Shown here in pieces: positions 35,073 to 42,973 of a DNA stretch of 64,000 nucleotides; the first letter of the stretch is position 1; each line of letters starts with the position of its first letter. The DNA is taken from positions 1-64,000 of the forward strand of contig JAEWMQ010000058.1 of the NCBI GenBank assembly GCA_023393125.1. Direction: 5' to 3'. The position numbers and the translations under genes are program-made. Origin of the DNA: Bacillota bacterium (lineage in GTDB: Bacteria > Bacillota > Clostridia > Lachnospirales > Cellulosilyticaceae). A model generated the notes under the pieces. It saw only the letters and a list, made by a program, of their open reading frames with translations. It was not told the DNA's origin and did not search any database.

Positions 35073-36470
35073 CTATCCAATAGTTCCCTTCATTTCTAAG
35101 TTAATCAGGTTATTCAGTTCAACAGCATAAGCTACTGGTAATTCTTTGGCTATAGGATCTACGAAGCCTCTTACAATGAGTCCTACTGCTTCTTCTTCTG
35201 AAAGTCCACGACTCATCAGATAAAAAATAGCTTCATCACTGATTTTACCTATTTTAGCTTCATGGGCAATCTCTACATCATCATTTTTAATATCCATAAC
35301 AGGTACCGTATGAGATGCTGATATATCATCTAACATAAGCGCGTCACAATTAACAGATGCTTTAGCGCCATAAGCTTTAGGTGATATTTTAACTAGACCC
35401 CTATAGGTGGTCTCTCCACCATCCTTAGAAATAGATCTTGTATGAATAGTAGATTTAGTATGTGGCGCAAGGTGTGCCACTTTTGCTCCTGTATCTAAAT
35501 TTTGTCCCTTTGCAGCAAAGGTAATCCCTGTAAAGTCACTACTTGCCCCTTCTCCTATTAAGACACTCATAGGATATAACATAGAAACCCTAGAACCGAA
35601 AGACCCTGATACCCATTCCATATGGGCATTTTTATGAACCATTGCTCTTTTGGTATTTAAGTTATACATATTTTTAGACCAGTTTTCTATTGTCGAATAT
35701 CTAAGTCTTGCATTTTCTTTAACATAAAGCTCTACGCAGCCTGCATGTAAATTAATCACATTATGTTTTGGTGCAGAACACCCTTCTATAAAATGTAAGC
35801 TTGCGCCTTCTTCTACAATAATCAGAGTATGTTCAAATTGACCTGCTCCTGGTGCATTCATTCTAAAATAAGATTGAAGGGGCATATTAACCTGTACGCC
35901 TTTAGGTACATATACAAAAGAACCTCCTGAGAAAACAGCTCCATGTAAGGCTGCAAATTTATGGTCATTGGGTGGAACACACTTCATAAAGTATTCCCTA
36001 ACAATATCTTCATACTCTCTACAAGCTGTTTCAAAATCTGTATAAACAACCCCTTGAGCTTCTAGTTCACGTTGAATAGAATGATAAACAACCTCTGAAT
36101 CATACTGCGCTCCTACACCTGCTAAGCTAGAAGTTTCTGCTTCTTGAATACCTAATCTATCAAAAGTACTTGCTATAGTTTGGTCTACGCTTTCCCAATT
36201 ATGACTTAGCTTTGATTTAGGTCTTACATAAGTTATAATATTATCGATATCTAACTCACTAAGATCTGGTCCCCAAGTTGGTACAGGTTTGCTATTATAA
36301 ATAGCTAGGGATTTTAATCTAAAATCTAACATCCACTGTGGCTCATTTTTTTCTTTTGAAATAGCTCTAATAACCTCTTCAGTCAATCCTTTTTCAGTTT
36401 TGTAGCTATATTCATCTTTATTCTTGATATCATATATTCCTCTTTCAATATCACTTATGACTGTTTTCAT
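35073..36470 (-). CDS. sufB: Fe-S cluster assembly protein SufB
   Basis: 465-aa scaffold protein of normal length. Typical blocks: PPNDHKFAALHGAVFSGGSFVYVPKGV, FIEGCSAPKHNVINLHAGCVEL with conserved Cys, WVSGSFGSRVSMLYP and SHEAKIG-like EIAHEAKIGKISDEAIFYLMSRGLSEEEA at the end. It forms the SufBC2D complex. The start overlaps sufC by four bases. Confidence 0.96.
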   Translation of the reverse strand: MKTVISDIERGIYDIKNKDEYSYKTEKGLTEEVIRAISKEKNEPQWMLDFRLKSLAIYNSKPVPTWGPDLSELDIDNIITYVRPKSKLSHNWESVDQTIASTFDRLGIQEAETSSLAGVGAQYDSEVVYHSIQRELEAQGVVYTDFETACREYEDIVREYFMKCVPPNDHKFAALHGAVFSGGSFVYVPKGVQVNMPLQSYFRMNAPGAGQFEHTLIIVEEGASLHFIEGCSAPKHNVINLHAGCVELYVKENARLRYSTIENWSKNMYNLNTKRAMVHKNAHMEWVSGSFGSRVSMLYPMSVLIGEGASSDFTGITFAAKGQNLDTGAKVAHLAPHTKSTIHTRSISKDGGETTYRGLVKISPKAYGAKASVNCDALMLDDISASHTVPVMDIKNDDVEIAHEAKIGKISDEAIFYLMSRGLSEEEAVGLIVRGFVDPIAKELPVAYAVELNNLINLEMKGTIG

Positions 36471-37222
36471 AGATTGTCACCTTCTTTTTGAAGATATTTG
36501 CTATATCCATTTTCTTCTATATCTCTAACGATTTCCATACCGCCTGTTTTTACAATTTTTCCTGCTACTAATACATGAACATAATCTGGCTTAATCTCTT
36601 GAAGCATACGATTATGATGTGTCACGATTAAAAAGGCATTATTTTCATTAGCTACTTTTAGTACCCCTTGTGAAACAATTCTAGTAGCATCTACATCAAG
36701 TCCAGAGTCTGTTTCATCTAGAATAGCAAGCTTTGGTTCTAGCATAGCCATCTGAAGAACCTCACTTTTCTTCTTTTCACCACCTGAAAAACCTACATTT
36801 AAATACCTATCTCTGTATTCTTTAGAGATACTAAGCTCCTCCATCTTGCTTTCTAAAGCTTTTCTGAAGGCAACTAATCTCACAGGCTCAGTACTGCTTG
36901 CCATTTTAGCGCTGCGAATAAAGTTTTCAATGGTAATACCATTTATTTCTTCAGGATATTGAAAAGATAGAAAGATTCCTTTTCTAGCGCGTTCTGTTAC
37001 TGAAACCTCTTCTAAATTTTCTCCTTCAAATAAGATTTCACCTTTCTTTACCTCATATCTAGGATGACCCATAATACTACTTGCTAAAGTAGACTTACCA
37101 GCCCCATTTGGTCCCATAATGACATGGATTTCACCTGGTTTAATGCTTAAATTAAGACCTTTTAAAATTTCTTTCCCCTCTACTTCTACGTGCAAATCAT
37201 TTATTTTAATTAATTCTTCCAT
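36467..37222 (-). CDS. sufC: Fe-S assembly ATPase SufC
   Basis: 251-aa ABC-type ATPase with Walker A GPNGAGKST near residues 38-46, signature FSGGEKKKSEVLQ near 145 and Walker B LAILDETDSGLD near 166. It powers SufB-SufD rearrangement. First gene of the operon, with AAAGGAG upstream and a consensus-like promoter at 37279-37307. Confidence 0.96.
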   Translation of the reverse strand: MEELIKINDLHVEVEGKEILKGLNLSIKPGEIHVIMGPNGAGKSTLASSIMGHPRYEVKKGEILFEGENLEEVSVTERARKGIFLSFQYPEEINGITIENFIRSAKMASSTEPVRLVAFRKALESKMEELSISKEYRDRYLNVGFSGGEKKKSEVLQMAMLEPKLAILDETDSGLDVDATRIVSQGVLKVANENNAFLIVTHHNRMLQEIKPDYVHVLVAGKIVKTGGMEIVRDIEENGYSKYLQKEGDNL

Positions 37223-37278
37223 AAGAATTTCTCCTTTATCTCATACATTTTTAATTCCGAGTAACTTACTATGAATTA

Positions 37279-37307
37279 ATTCTAATCCAATAATAATTAT
37301 TAGTCAA
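37279..37307 (-). promoter_or_regulatory. suf operon promoter with 12-bp palindrome in the spacer
   Basis: On the - strand TTGACT (37302-37307) and TAGAAT (37279-37284) are 17 bases apart. The perfect palindrome TAATAATTATTA (37291-37302) lies in the spacer and touches the -35, a position suited to a repressor such as an IscR/Rrf2 or Fur-type protein. Which protein binds is unknown. Confidence 0.6.
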
Positions 37308-37388
37308 TATTTTTTATCTTATATCCTTACATTAATTTTATAAATCATTTATATTTTTTAGTGATACTATGTAATTCATTGCATAATA

Positions 37389-37438
37389 AAAGGACCTACT
37401 TAAATTCATACATTGTATGATAGATAAGTCGGTCCTTA
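37389..37438 (-). terminator. Strong terminator upstream of the suf promoter
   Basis: A long stem (AAGGACCTACTTA against TAAGTCGGTCCTT, one mismatch) carries an inner perfect TCATACA/TGTATGA pair, followed on the - strand by TTTTATTATG. It ends transcription from the 27-aa gene and the FUSC gene. A second hairpin (37458-37489; GGCTTATAAGATTT with its near-complement) lies just after the small gene. Confidence 0.85.
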
Positions 37439-37489
37439 TGAGTTATAAAACCTTACCGGCTTATAAGATTTATTCAAATCCTATAAGCC

Positions 37490-37573
37490 TTAAGAGCCTT
37501 TTGGCTCATCTCCAGAACCATTGTCTGCGTAAGCCTCCGAGTCTAGAATGCTTTGGTTACTTTGATTATTCAT
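37490..37573 (-). CDS. Candidate 27-residue peptide gene
   Basis: ATG at 37573, stop TAA at 37490-37492. An excellent ribosome site (GTAGGAGGAAGCAAAG) precedes the ATG with eight bases between GGAGGA and the start. The peptide begins MNNQSNQSILDSEAYADNGS and ends GDEPKGS. It is polar and acidic, has no Cys and no hydrophobic segment. The last codons form a GAGCCAAAAGGCTC mini-hairpin, and two terminator-like hairpins follow. It lies between the FUSC gene and the suf promoter. I know no family; a signalling or RiPP-like precursor is possible but unproven. Confidence 0.55.
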   Translation of the reverse strand: MNNQSNQSILDSEAYADNGSGDEPKGS

Positions 37574-37679
37574 CTTTGCTTCCTCCTACATTCGATTTGG
37601 TTTGGTTTTACAAGAATAGTATGTGCGATTTATAAGAAATTATGTTGTAAAAATTTAACTTTTCATTAGTAAACTTAAA

Positions 37680-39689
37680 CTATAGAATATTACTTATTCT
37701 TTTTGGCATATGTGCACACACACTCTGATATAATCTAGATAAATTCTTCGCATACTGTGCCATAAGAAATGATAGTTCTACCTCACCATCTATTTCTTTT
37801 TTATAATTCATTTCCTCAATTTCCCTGATATTAGGTTCTGCCTTCAGTTGCAACATCTGCTGAACTTGATTGAGTACATAATCTGTATATGAAATATAGC
37901 TTTCTAATATCTGTGCATCTTCTACTCCACGCCGTCTTGTGTTTACCAGAAATAGTATTTGTTCCATTTCAGAAACCATCCGCCAAGAAATAGAAAGAAG
38001 GTTCCTATAGTACTGATTTTCTTCTGTATTATCCTTTTTTAAATACTGTAGAACCTGATCATGTACTAAATGATACTGCATTTGAGCATCGCAAATAATA
38101 CCATAGTCCAGAGGGGCTGATAGTGAATTTTTTAAGATCCTCAAATAGACATGGTGCATATGAAAAATCAGTTGAAAATTATATCTAAATTGCCTTCCCA
38201 TACTCGTTGGGAAAAAGAACTTGTTGATTGCTAATACCAGCAGAATTGCAATGACAACATATAATAGACGAAGTTCTATGGCTGTAGTCTTTTCCATTGC
38301 AATTGTAGTCATCGACAATGCATGACAGGTAGAAAACAATGCATGAACCCATGTTCCAGGTGTTGCTACATACAGACATAAACCCATGATACTTGCCAGT
38401 ATAATATGCCCAATCGTTCCTTGAAGTATAGGAAATAAAAGGGACAAAAGTATGCAACCCATTGCAGTTCCTATAAATCTGGTTTTCATACGGTACTTGC
38501 TATCCTCATACATTGGTCTTAAAAGCAGAAAGGCATTTAGCGGCAACCAATAGCCGCGATCTGCACGGATTAATACCACATAAGTAAAGCTAATTGCCAA
38601 TACTGCACTCATCCTCAGAGCAAATCTTGTTTCAAATGAGTCAAGCTTCAATTTATGAAATAATTTTCTATTGGAATTCTGATGTCTTGGCATAATCCAG
38701 GCTGCACTTTTCGCCTGCACTTCTTCTTCTTCAAAGTTATCTAGGATAATCAGAAACAATCTCATAAAATTCTGGAAGTATATGTATATTTCACCCTTCA
38801 GCTTTTCTGTATCTTCTAAAAACTGTTTTCCTTCTTGTTTCAGTACTTCACGTTCTGCTTGTTCCCAGAATCTACATCCACCTGCTTTTCCTATATATGT
38901 TGCTGTTCTTTTGAGATATTCTCTTACACCTTCCTCTTCCAAACTTTCCCCTTGATAATGACTGGTCATAAAATAAACAGCCCGCTGAAACAATAGAGCG
39001 AACATATATGATATTTTCCCATTGGTTGCAAAAACTTCTTTATTTCCTCGTTTCTGATACGCTTTCTGATATAACCCCTGCATGCATTTCCATAGTTCTT
39101 CGGCTGATTCTGTATTTTCTGCTCCTTCAAGCAATCTCACCAGCCAGTCTGAGAGAAGAATCAGCCCTTTCTGTTCTATTTGATAATCTGGTGCCTTAGG
39201 ATGTGCACGCTGATAAATCAGGACTATAACTAGAAAACTTACAAGTCCATAAACCATTACGGTAGTCTGTATCAGAAATCCATGTAGATCTACCGGCATC
39301 AGCTGTAGAAACGTAAATGTCATCAGCTCTAAAAAATAGCCCATCTGATTAAATTGGGATGACTTCCTAAATATTAACCAGAACGGTACCACAAGATTTA
39401 AAATAAGTGTTAAAGGAAAATTAAGTGTCGCTACAAATGCCAAAAAACTCATAAGCAGCTGCATGCAACATATCTTCAAAAGACTATTCCATGACTGACT
39501 TTTTCGACAAGATATCTGAAAACAAATTGTAATCACTGGAACCACCATAATATATTTGAAGCCAAACACAATTAAAACAGAGTAAAATAAAAAAAGAAAA
39601 AAGCAAATGACAGGTAGGGCAGTAATGAACTGCTTTCGAATGAGCCTACTCTGTTTGCTGATTTTTCCCTTTATCTCAGATGTTATCAT
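37680..39689 (-). CDS. FUSC/YccS family membrane protein
   Basis: 669-aa protein with two blocks of membrane segments (about 20-165 and 365-505) and a soluble region between and after. FETRFALRMSAVLAISFTYVVLIRADRGYWLPLNAFLLLRPMYEDSKYRMKTRFIGTAMGC is the FUSC (fusaric acid resistance/aromatic acid exporter) signature. Members are thought to export aromatic or toxic acids; the substrate here is unknown. No linked periplasmic adaptor is present, as expected for a Gram-positive cell. Confidence 0.85.
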   Translation of the reverse strand: MITSEIKGKISKQSRLIRKQFITALPVICFFLFLFYSVLIVFGFKYIMVVPVITICFQISCRKSQSWNSLLKICCMQLLMSFLAFVATLNFPLTLILNLVVPFWLIFRKSSQFNQMGYFLELMTFTFLQLMPVDLHGFLIQTTVMVYGLVSFLVIVLIYQRAHPKAPDYQIEQKGLILLSDWLVRLLEGAENTESAEELWKCMQGLYQKAYQKRGNKEVFATNGKISYMFALLFQRAVYFMTSHYQGESLEEEGVREYLKRTATYIGKAGGCRFWEQAEREVLKQEGKQFLEDTEKLKGEIYIYFQNFMRLFLIILDNFEEEEVQAKSAAWIMPRHQNSNRKLFHKLKLDSFETRFALRMSAVLAISFTYVVLIRADRGYWLPLNAFLLLRPMYEDSKYRMKTRFIGTAMGCILLSLLFPILQGTIGHIILASIMGLCLYVATPGTWVHALFSTCHALSMTTIAMEKTTAIELRLLYVVIAILLVLAINKFFFPTSMGRQFRYNFQLIFHMHHVYLRILKNSLSAPLDYGIICDAQMQYHLVHDQVLQYLKKDNTEENQYYRNLLSISWRMVSEMEQILFLVNTRRRGVEDAQILESYISYTDYVLNQVQQMLQLKAEPNIREIEEMNYKKEIDGEVELSFLMAQYAKNLSRLYQSVCAHMPKRISNIL

Positions 39690-39780
39690 TCATTATTCCC
39701 CTTTCTTTTGTAAATCCCTAAGATGTTATTATTTTTCATATTTCACGTCTAAAATAAGGATATATAAATGATTCCATAAA

Positions 39781-39818
39781 AATGCCTCTAATTTATCAAT
39801 TTTAAAATTAGAAGCATT
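39781..39818. other. Orphan hairpin between FUSC and cupin genes
   Basis: AATGCCTCTAATTT (39781-39794) pairs with AAATTAGAAGCATT (39805-39818), one mismatch, with A/T runs on both sides. No gene ends here on either strand, so it may be a relic terminator or shield the cupin promoter. The rest of 39690-39980 shows no gene. Confidence 0.5.
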
Positions 39819-39980
39819 TTTTTATATTATACTACCATATGTATTTATACTTATCTATATATTTTTACTTCTAAAATGCCCCCACTCCTTCTTCTTCATT
39901 GAAAAAAATCCCTTGTACTGGAGTCAGCAACAAATACAACGTAACTACTGTGCCACATTTCTTATTTTTTAAAAATATGC

Positions 39981-40011
39981 TTGACTTGGAGTTAACTTTA
40001 AGTTGTATGGT
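39981..40011 (+). promoter_or_regulatory. MerR-type promoter/operator of the cupin gene
   Basis: TTGACT (39981-39986) and TATGGT (40006-40011) are 19 bases apart, the stretched spacing typical of MerR-controlled promoters. The spacer carries the dyad CTTGGAGTTAACTTTAAG (39985-40002), of the form seen at AdhR/NmlR-type sites (CTTRRAGTTAACTYYAAG). No merR gene lies in the window. Confidence 0.75.
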
Positions 40012-40064
40012 CTAAATAGGCCTTTAGTTTTAAGGATTATAATAATGAAAAGGAAGTCTATATT

Positions 40065-40472
40065 ATGGAATTTAAAGATTTAAACAATGTTGTGTTTCCA
40101 ATAGGCGAAAAAAACGAAGCCTATAAACACTATTTTGTAGGACAAAGTTATTTAAATATGCTATCTACAAAAGGGGTGGCAATTGGAAATGTGACTTTTG
40201 AACCAAGCTGTCGTAATAACTGGCATATCCATCATAAAGGAGGACAGATTCTACTTGTAACCGGAGGTAGAGGCTACTATCAGGAATGGGGAAAAGAAGC
40301 ACAAGAGTTACACCCTGGTGATGTCGTTCATATTCCTCCAGAGGTTAAACATTGGCATGGTGCTGCCGTAGACAGTTGGTTTTCTCATCTTGCGGTTGAA
40401 GTACCAGCAGATGGAGCTTCTAATGAATGGTTAGAGGCTGTCAGTGATGAAGCATATAGTCAATTAAAATAA
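40065..40472 (+). CDS. Cupin-domain protein
   Basis: 135-aa single cupin. Metal-binding motif 1 is NNWHIHHKGGQILLVTGGRGYYQEWG (His near 52, 54 and 55, Gln/Glu later) and motif 2 is HPGDVVHIPPEVKHWHGA. It matches the small carboxymuconolactone-decarboxylase-associated cupins. Its MerR-type promoter suggests induction by electrophiles or aldehydes, so a role in quenching reactive carbonyls or quinones is plausible but unproven. A perfect terminator follows. Confidence 0.88.
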   Translation: MEFKDLNNVVFPIGEKNEAYKHYFVGQSYLNMLSTKGVAIGNVTFEPSCRNNWHIHHKGGQILLVTGGRGYYQEWGKEAQELHPGDVVHIPPEVKHWHGAAVDSWFSHLAVEVPADGASNEWLEAVSDEAYSQLK

Positions 40473-40489
40473 AAATATGAGTTTTAATC

Positions 40490-40539
40490 AAAAAACACAA
40501 AGGTCAATTCATATTTTATCCTTGACCTTTGTGTTTTTT
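40490..40539. terminator. Bidirectional terminator after the cupin gene
   Basis: A perfect 18-bp inverted repeat (AAAAAACACAAAGGTCAA at 40490-40507 with 40522-40539) with A/T runs serves both the cupin gene (+) and the 43-aa gene (-). Confidence 0.92.
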
Positions 40540-40547
40540 ATCAGGCT

Positions 40548-40679
40548 TTAATCCTCTATAGGAACATACCAATCCTTGTAGTAATAAGCCTCTGCAATTT
40601 GCTGATAAGCTATATGACCATCCATAGTTTCAACTATAACAGCATTACCACATGGATTAGGTTGCATAATTAGTTCCAT
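40548..40679 (-). CDS. 43-residue small protein coupled to the AraC/GyrI gene
   Basis: The ATG (40677-40679) directly follows the stop codon of the upstream AraC gene (TAG-ATG), with AAGGA five bases before. The stop is at 40548-40550, just before a strong terminator. The protein starts MELIMQPNPCGNAVIVETMD and ends YYYKDWYVPIED; it is compact, acidic and Tyr-rich, without a membrane segment. Coupling and a terminator right after it make it a credible gene. Function unknown. Confidence 0.65.
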   Translation of the reverse strand: MELIMQPNPCGNAVIVETMDGHIAYQQIAEAYYYKDWYVPIED

Positions 40680-42026
40680 CTATATCCTTCTCATTACTGG
40701 CATATATTGCACAATGTCGGTATCCCCATTAATCATCGGCTCATTAATGACATACTCTTCCATAAAATGATGACTTCCAAAACAGTACTTCTCATTGTGC
40801 TCTATAGATTTAATAAAATCAAACCAAGATTGTGCATTCATTTTATACTTTACATGTCGTTTTAAATATAAGCCACCTATAAATATCTCTTCTATAAGCT
40901 TCTCATTCTTTACTTCAAAGTCCCCTGGAATAGTCAGGTATAAGGTATAAAAATACTCAGGTGTTCCTATCTTTTCAAAGTTATAAGAGGCAAATAACCT
41001 TGTCGTATCTTTACTAAAGTCTATACCATTATTTTTTGCCCAATCAAATAAGTATTTTCTTGCTTTATTTTCTGCATTTTTACCTTTTACAGTATAGGAA
41101 ACCCATGTAAAAGGAGAAAGTAGTTCTTCGCTTTCTTCTCTCTTTAAGTCTCTACGTAATGTAATGGGCATATATAAATCAACTCCGCCAATATGCTCCA
41201 TGTCTTCTGTAAAGCCTAGATGTTCCTCAAGCCACTGTGCTTCCCCATAAACATATTTACTACCCTCTAACCACTTTTGAAATCTCTGCCACCCCTTCAT
41301 AATTTCTTCTCCAAGACATTCGCCGCGCTTAATAGCAGTTACTGCATATAGTCCGCCACTAAGCGTCTTTGTTTTCACCTTTTCATCTTCCACCATTAAA
41401 TCTTCCGGAATAGTAATACACACCTCATAACCATATTCTTCTCCAGATGCATCCGTATCTGGTGCATTATAGCCAAAGATACGATAATTCCCATTATTAA
41501 CATCTATGCTATTTTTCTTAACCCACTCCTGCATAACACTAAAGGCACCATCTTCAGGATTCTTTCCGTAATAGCAATAGTACGCAACTCTCATAGCTTT
41601 CATCTCTTTTAAAACTTTAATATCTGGATATTGCTCTGCAACCTCACTATCTTGCACCTCGAAATACTTATCCATCACATCAATCCTTTCAAAGATATAA
41701 TTTTTCATACTATCAGTATACTTACTAGGTAAAACTCCCGTAATACCTTTAAAGCTTCTTGAGAATGCATCTACACTATTGTAAGCATATTTTACGGCCA
41801 CCTCTATGATTTTCTCCTTATTTTGCTTAAGGTCATAAGCTGCACAGCATATTCTGCGGCATCGTATGTATTCTTTTGTCTGATAACCTGTAATAGCAAA
41901 AAACATCCTGTAAAAATTAGATACTGACATAAAAGCTTCTTTGGCTATATCTTCTATTTTCATCTCCTCTTGCAACGAGACCTCAATATAGTCAATGGCT
42001 TTTTGAATCCTTTCATAATAATTCAA
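40680..42026 (-). CDS. AraC family regulator with two GyrI-like effector domains
   Basis: 448-aa regulator. Residues 1-105 are the AraC double helix-turn-helix (KIEDIAKEAFMSVSNFYRMFFAITGYQTKEY; VKYAYNSVDAFSRSFK). Two effector-binding domains of the GyrI type follow, about 128-285 and 300-448, each with the pattern hydrophobic strand, W-x-K-x(2)-GID or NSID, and CITIPED/LTIPGD. A tandem effector arrangement is less common than the single form seen at 16243-17106. It may sense amphipathic drugs. A 43-aa gene is coupled to its end. Confidence 0.87.
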   Translation of the reverse strand: MNYYERIQKAIDYIEVSLQEEMKIEDIAKEAFMSVSNFYRMFFAITGYQTKEYIRCRRICCAAYDLKQNKEKIIEVAVKYAYNSVDAFSRSFKGITGVLPSKYTDSMKNYIFERIDVMDKYFEVQDSEVAEQYPDIKVLKEMKAMRVAYYCYYGKNPEDGAFSVMQEWVKKNSIDVNNGNYRIFGYNAPDTDASGEEYGYEVCITIPEDLMVEDEKVKTKTLSGGLYAVTAIKRGECLGEEIMKGWQRFQKWLEGSKYVYGEAQWLEEHLGFTEDMEHIGGVDLYMPITLRRDLKREESEELLSPFTWVSYTVKGKNAENKARKYLFDWAKNNGIDFSKDTTRLFASYNFEKIGTPEYFYTLYLTIPGDFEVKNEKLIEEIFIGGLYLKRHVKYKMNAQSWFDFIKSIEHNEKYCFGSHHFMEEYVINEPMINGDTDIVQYMPVMRRI

Positions 42027-42107
42027 AGCTCTCCCCCCTGTTTTGCTAAGATAATCCTATTATAGCAAGCATTTGTCTTTATCATCCGACTTTTTCTCTA
42101 AAAAAAA

Positions 42108-42143
42108 TAGCCATAGCTCATTATATAAAATGAGCTATGGCTA
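42108..42143 (-). terminator. Terminator of the Dph6-like gene
   Basis: A perfect 15-bp stem (TAGCCATAGCTCATT at 42108-42122 with its complement ending at 42143) is followed by seven T's on the - strand. Confidence 0.9.
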
Positions 42144-42151
42144 TAGGATAT

Positions 42152-42808
42152 TTAGCTTAACGGTAAAATAGCATATTGATTGCTATATACTCTATCTTTA
42201 TAAGCAAATGGTACCGGGTATGAAAATAGTGGTCCATCTGATACAAACGTATGATATTCTCCATTTTCTCCGCAAGCATCTGCTCCTTCTAATACAATAG
42301 ATGAAATAGTTTCAGAGGATAGACACATTCCTAAATGCTTCTCGCTAAGCCTTGTAGTATCTACCACTGTAATGTTTGCTTTAAATCCTCTCTCTATAAA
42401 TTCTTCTACTAAGGCTTTTCTATCTTCCTTCCAAATTGGAAAGAATGCTTCTATGCCAACTGCTTCACAGCGTTTTGTACACCATTCTAGATGCTCCTCA
42501 ATATCAATGTCACCAAAAATGCAAACTTCTGCCCCTTGTTCCTTTTGAAACAATAGTTCTTCTTCGAACTTCTTAGCATAGTCCTCACCAGAAGTTTGAA
42601 TGAGCCTGATCGGAATATTCAATGAGCTTGAAACCTCTTGAAGTAGTTTTTTCGGTACACCATGAAACCACGATTCATTTCTGTTTGTATTAAATGTAAT
42701 AATGAGTGCAACAGGCTTCATCCCAAGTTGAATAGCTCTATAGAGGGCTAACATACTGTCTTTCCCACCACTGTAAGACGCAACGAATTTTTTACCGCTA
42801 TTATTCAT
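42152..42808 (-). CDS. Dph6-like adenine nucleotide alpha-hydrolase (PP-loop) protein
   Basis: 218-aa member of the diphthine-ammonia ligase family. PP-loop SYSGGKDSMLAL near residues 11-22 binds ATP; EVCIFGDIDIEEHLEWCTKRCEAVGIEAFFPIW and GENGEYHTFVSDGPLF are family signatures. Bacteria lack diphthamide, so the substrate is different and unknown; it probably adenylates an acid for amidation. Single-gene unit. Confidence 0.88.
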   Translation of the reverse strand: MNNSGKKFVASYSGGKDSMLALYRAIQLGMKPVALIITFNTNRNESWFHGVPKKLLQEVSSSLNIPIRLIQTSGEDYAKKFEEELLFQKEQGAEVCIFGDIDIEEHLEWCTKRCEAVGIEAFFPIWKEDRKALVEEFIERGFKANITVVDTTRLSEKHLGMCLSSETISSIVLEGADACGENGEYHTFVSDGPLFSYPVPFAYKDRVYSNQYAILPLS

Positions 42809-42973
42809 CTTTATTACCTTCTCCTTATTTTCTTGTGAACATATCTCTATGCCCCATTACTCATACACTAGCTGATTATAATATAAGATATAGTCTTCAT
42901 TTTTACAATAATTAAGTTGGCTTATATAGATCATTAACATAGCATCTTTTCGTTATCCATTTTTTCTTAAGTC

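Noticed and set aside
37417..37635. 72-codon + strand frame next to the suf promoter
   Set aside because: It covers hairpins and the opposite-strand 27-codon gene, which has a far better ribosome site.
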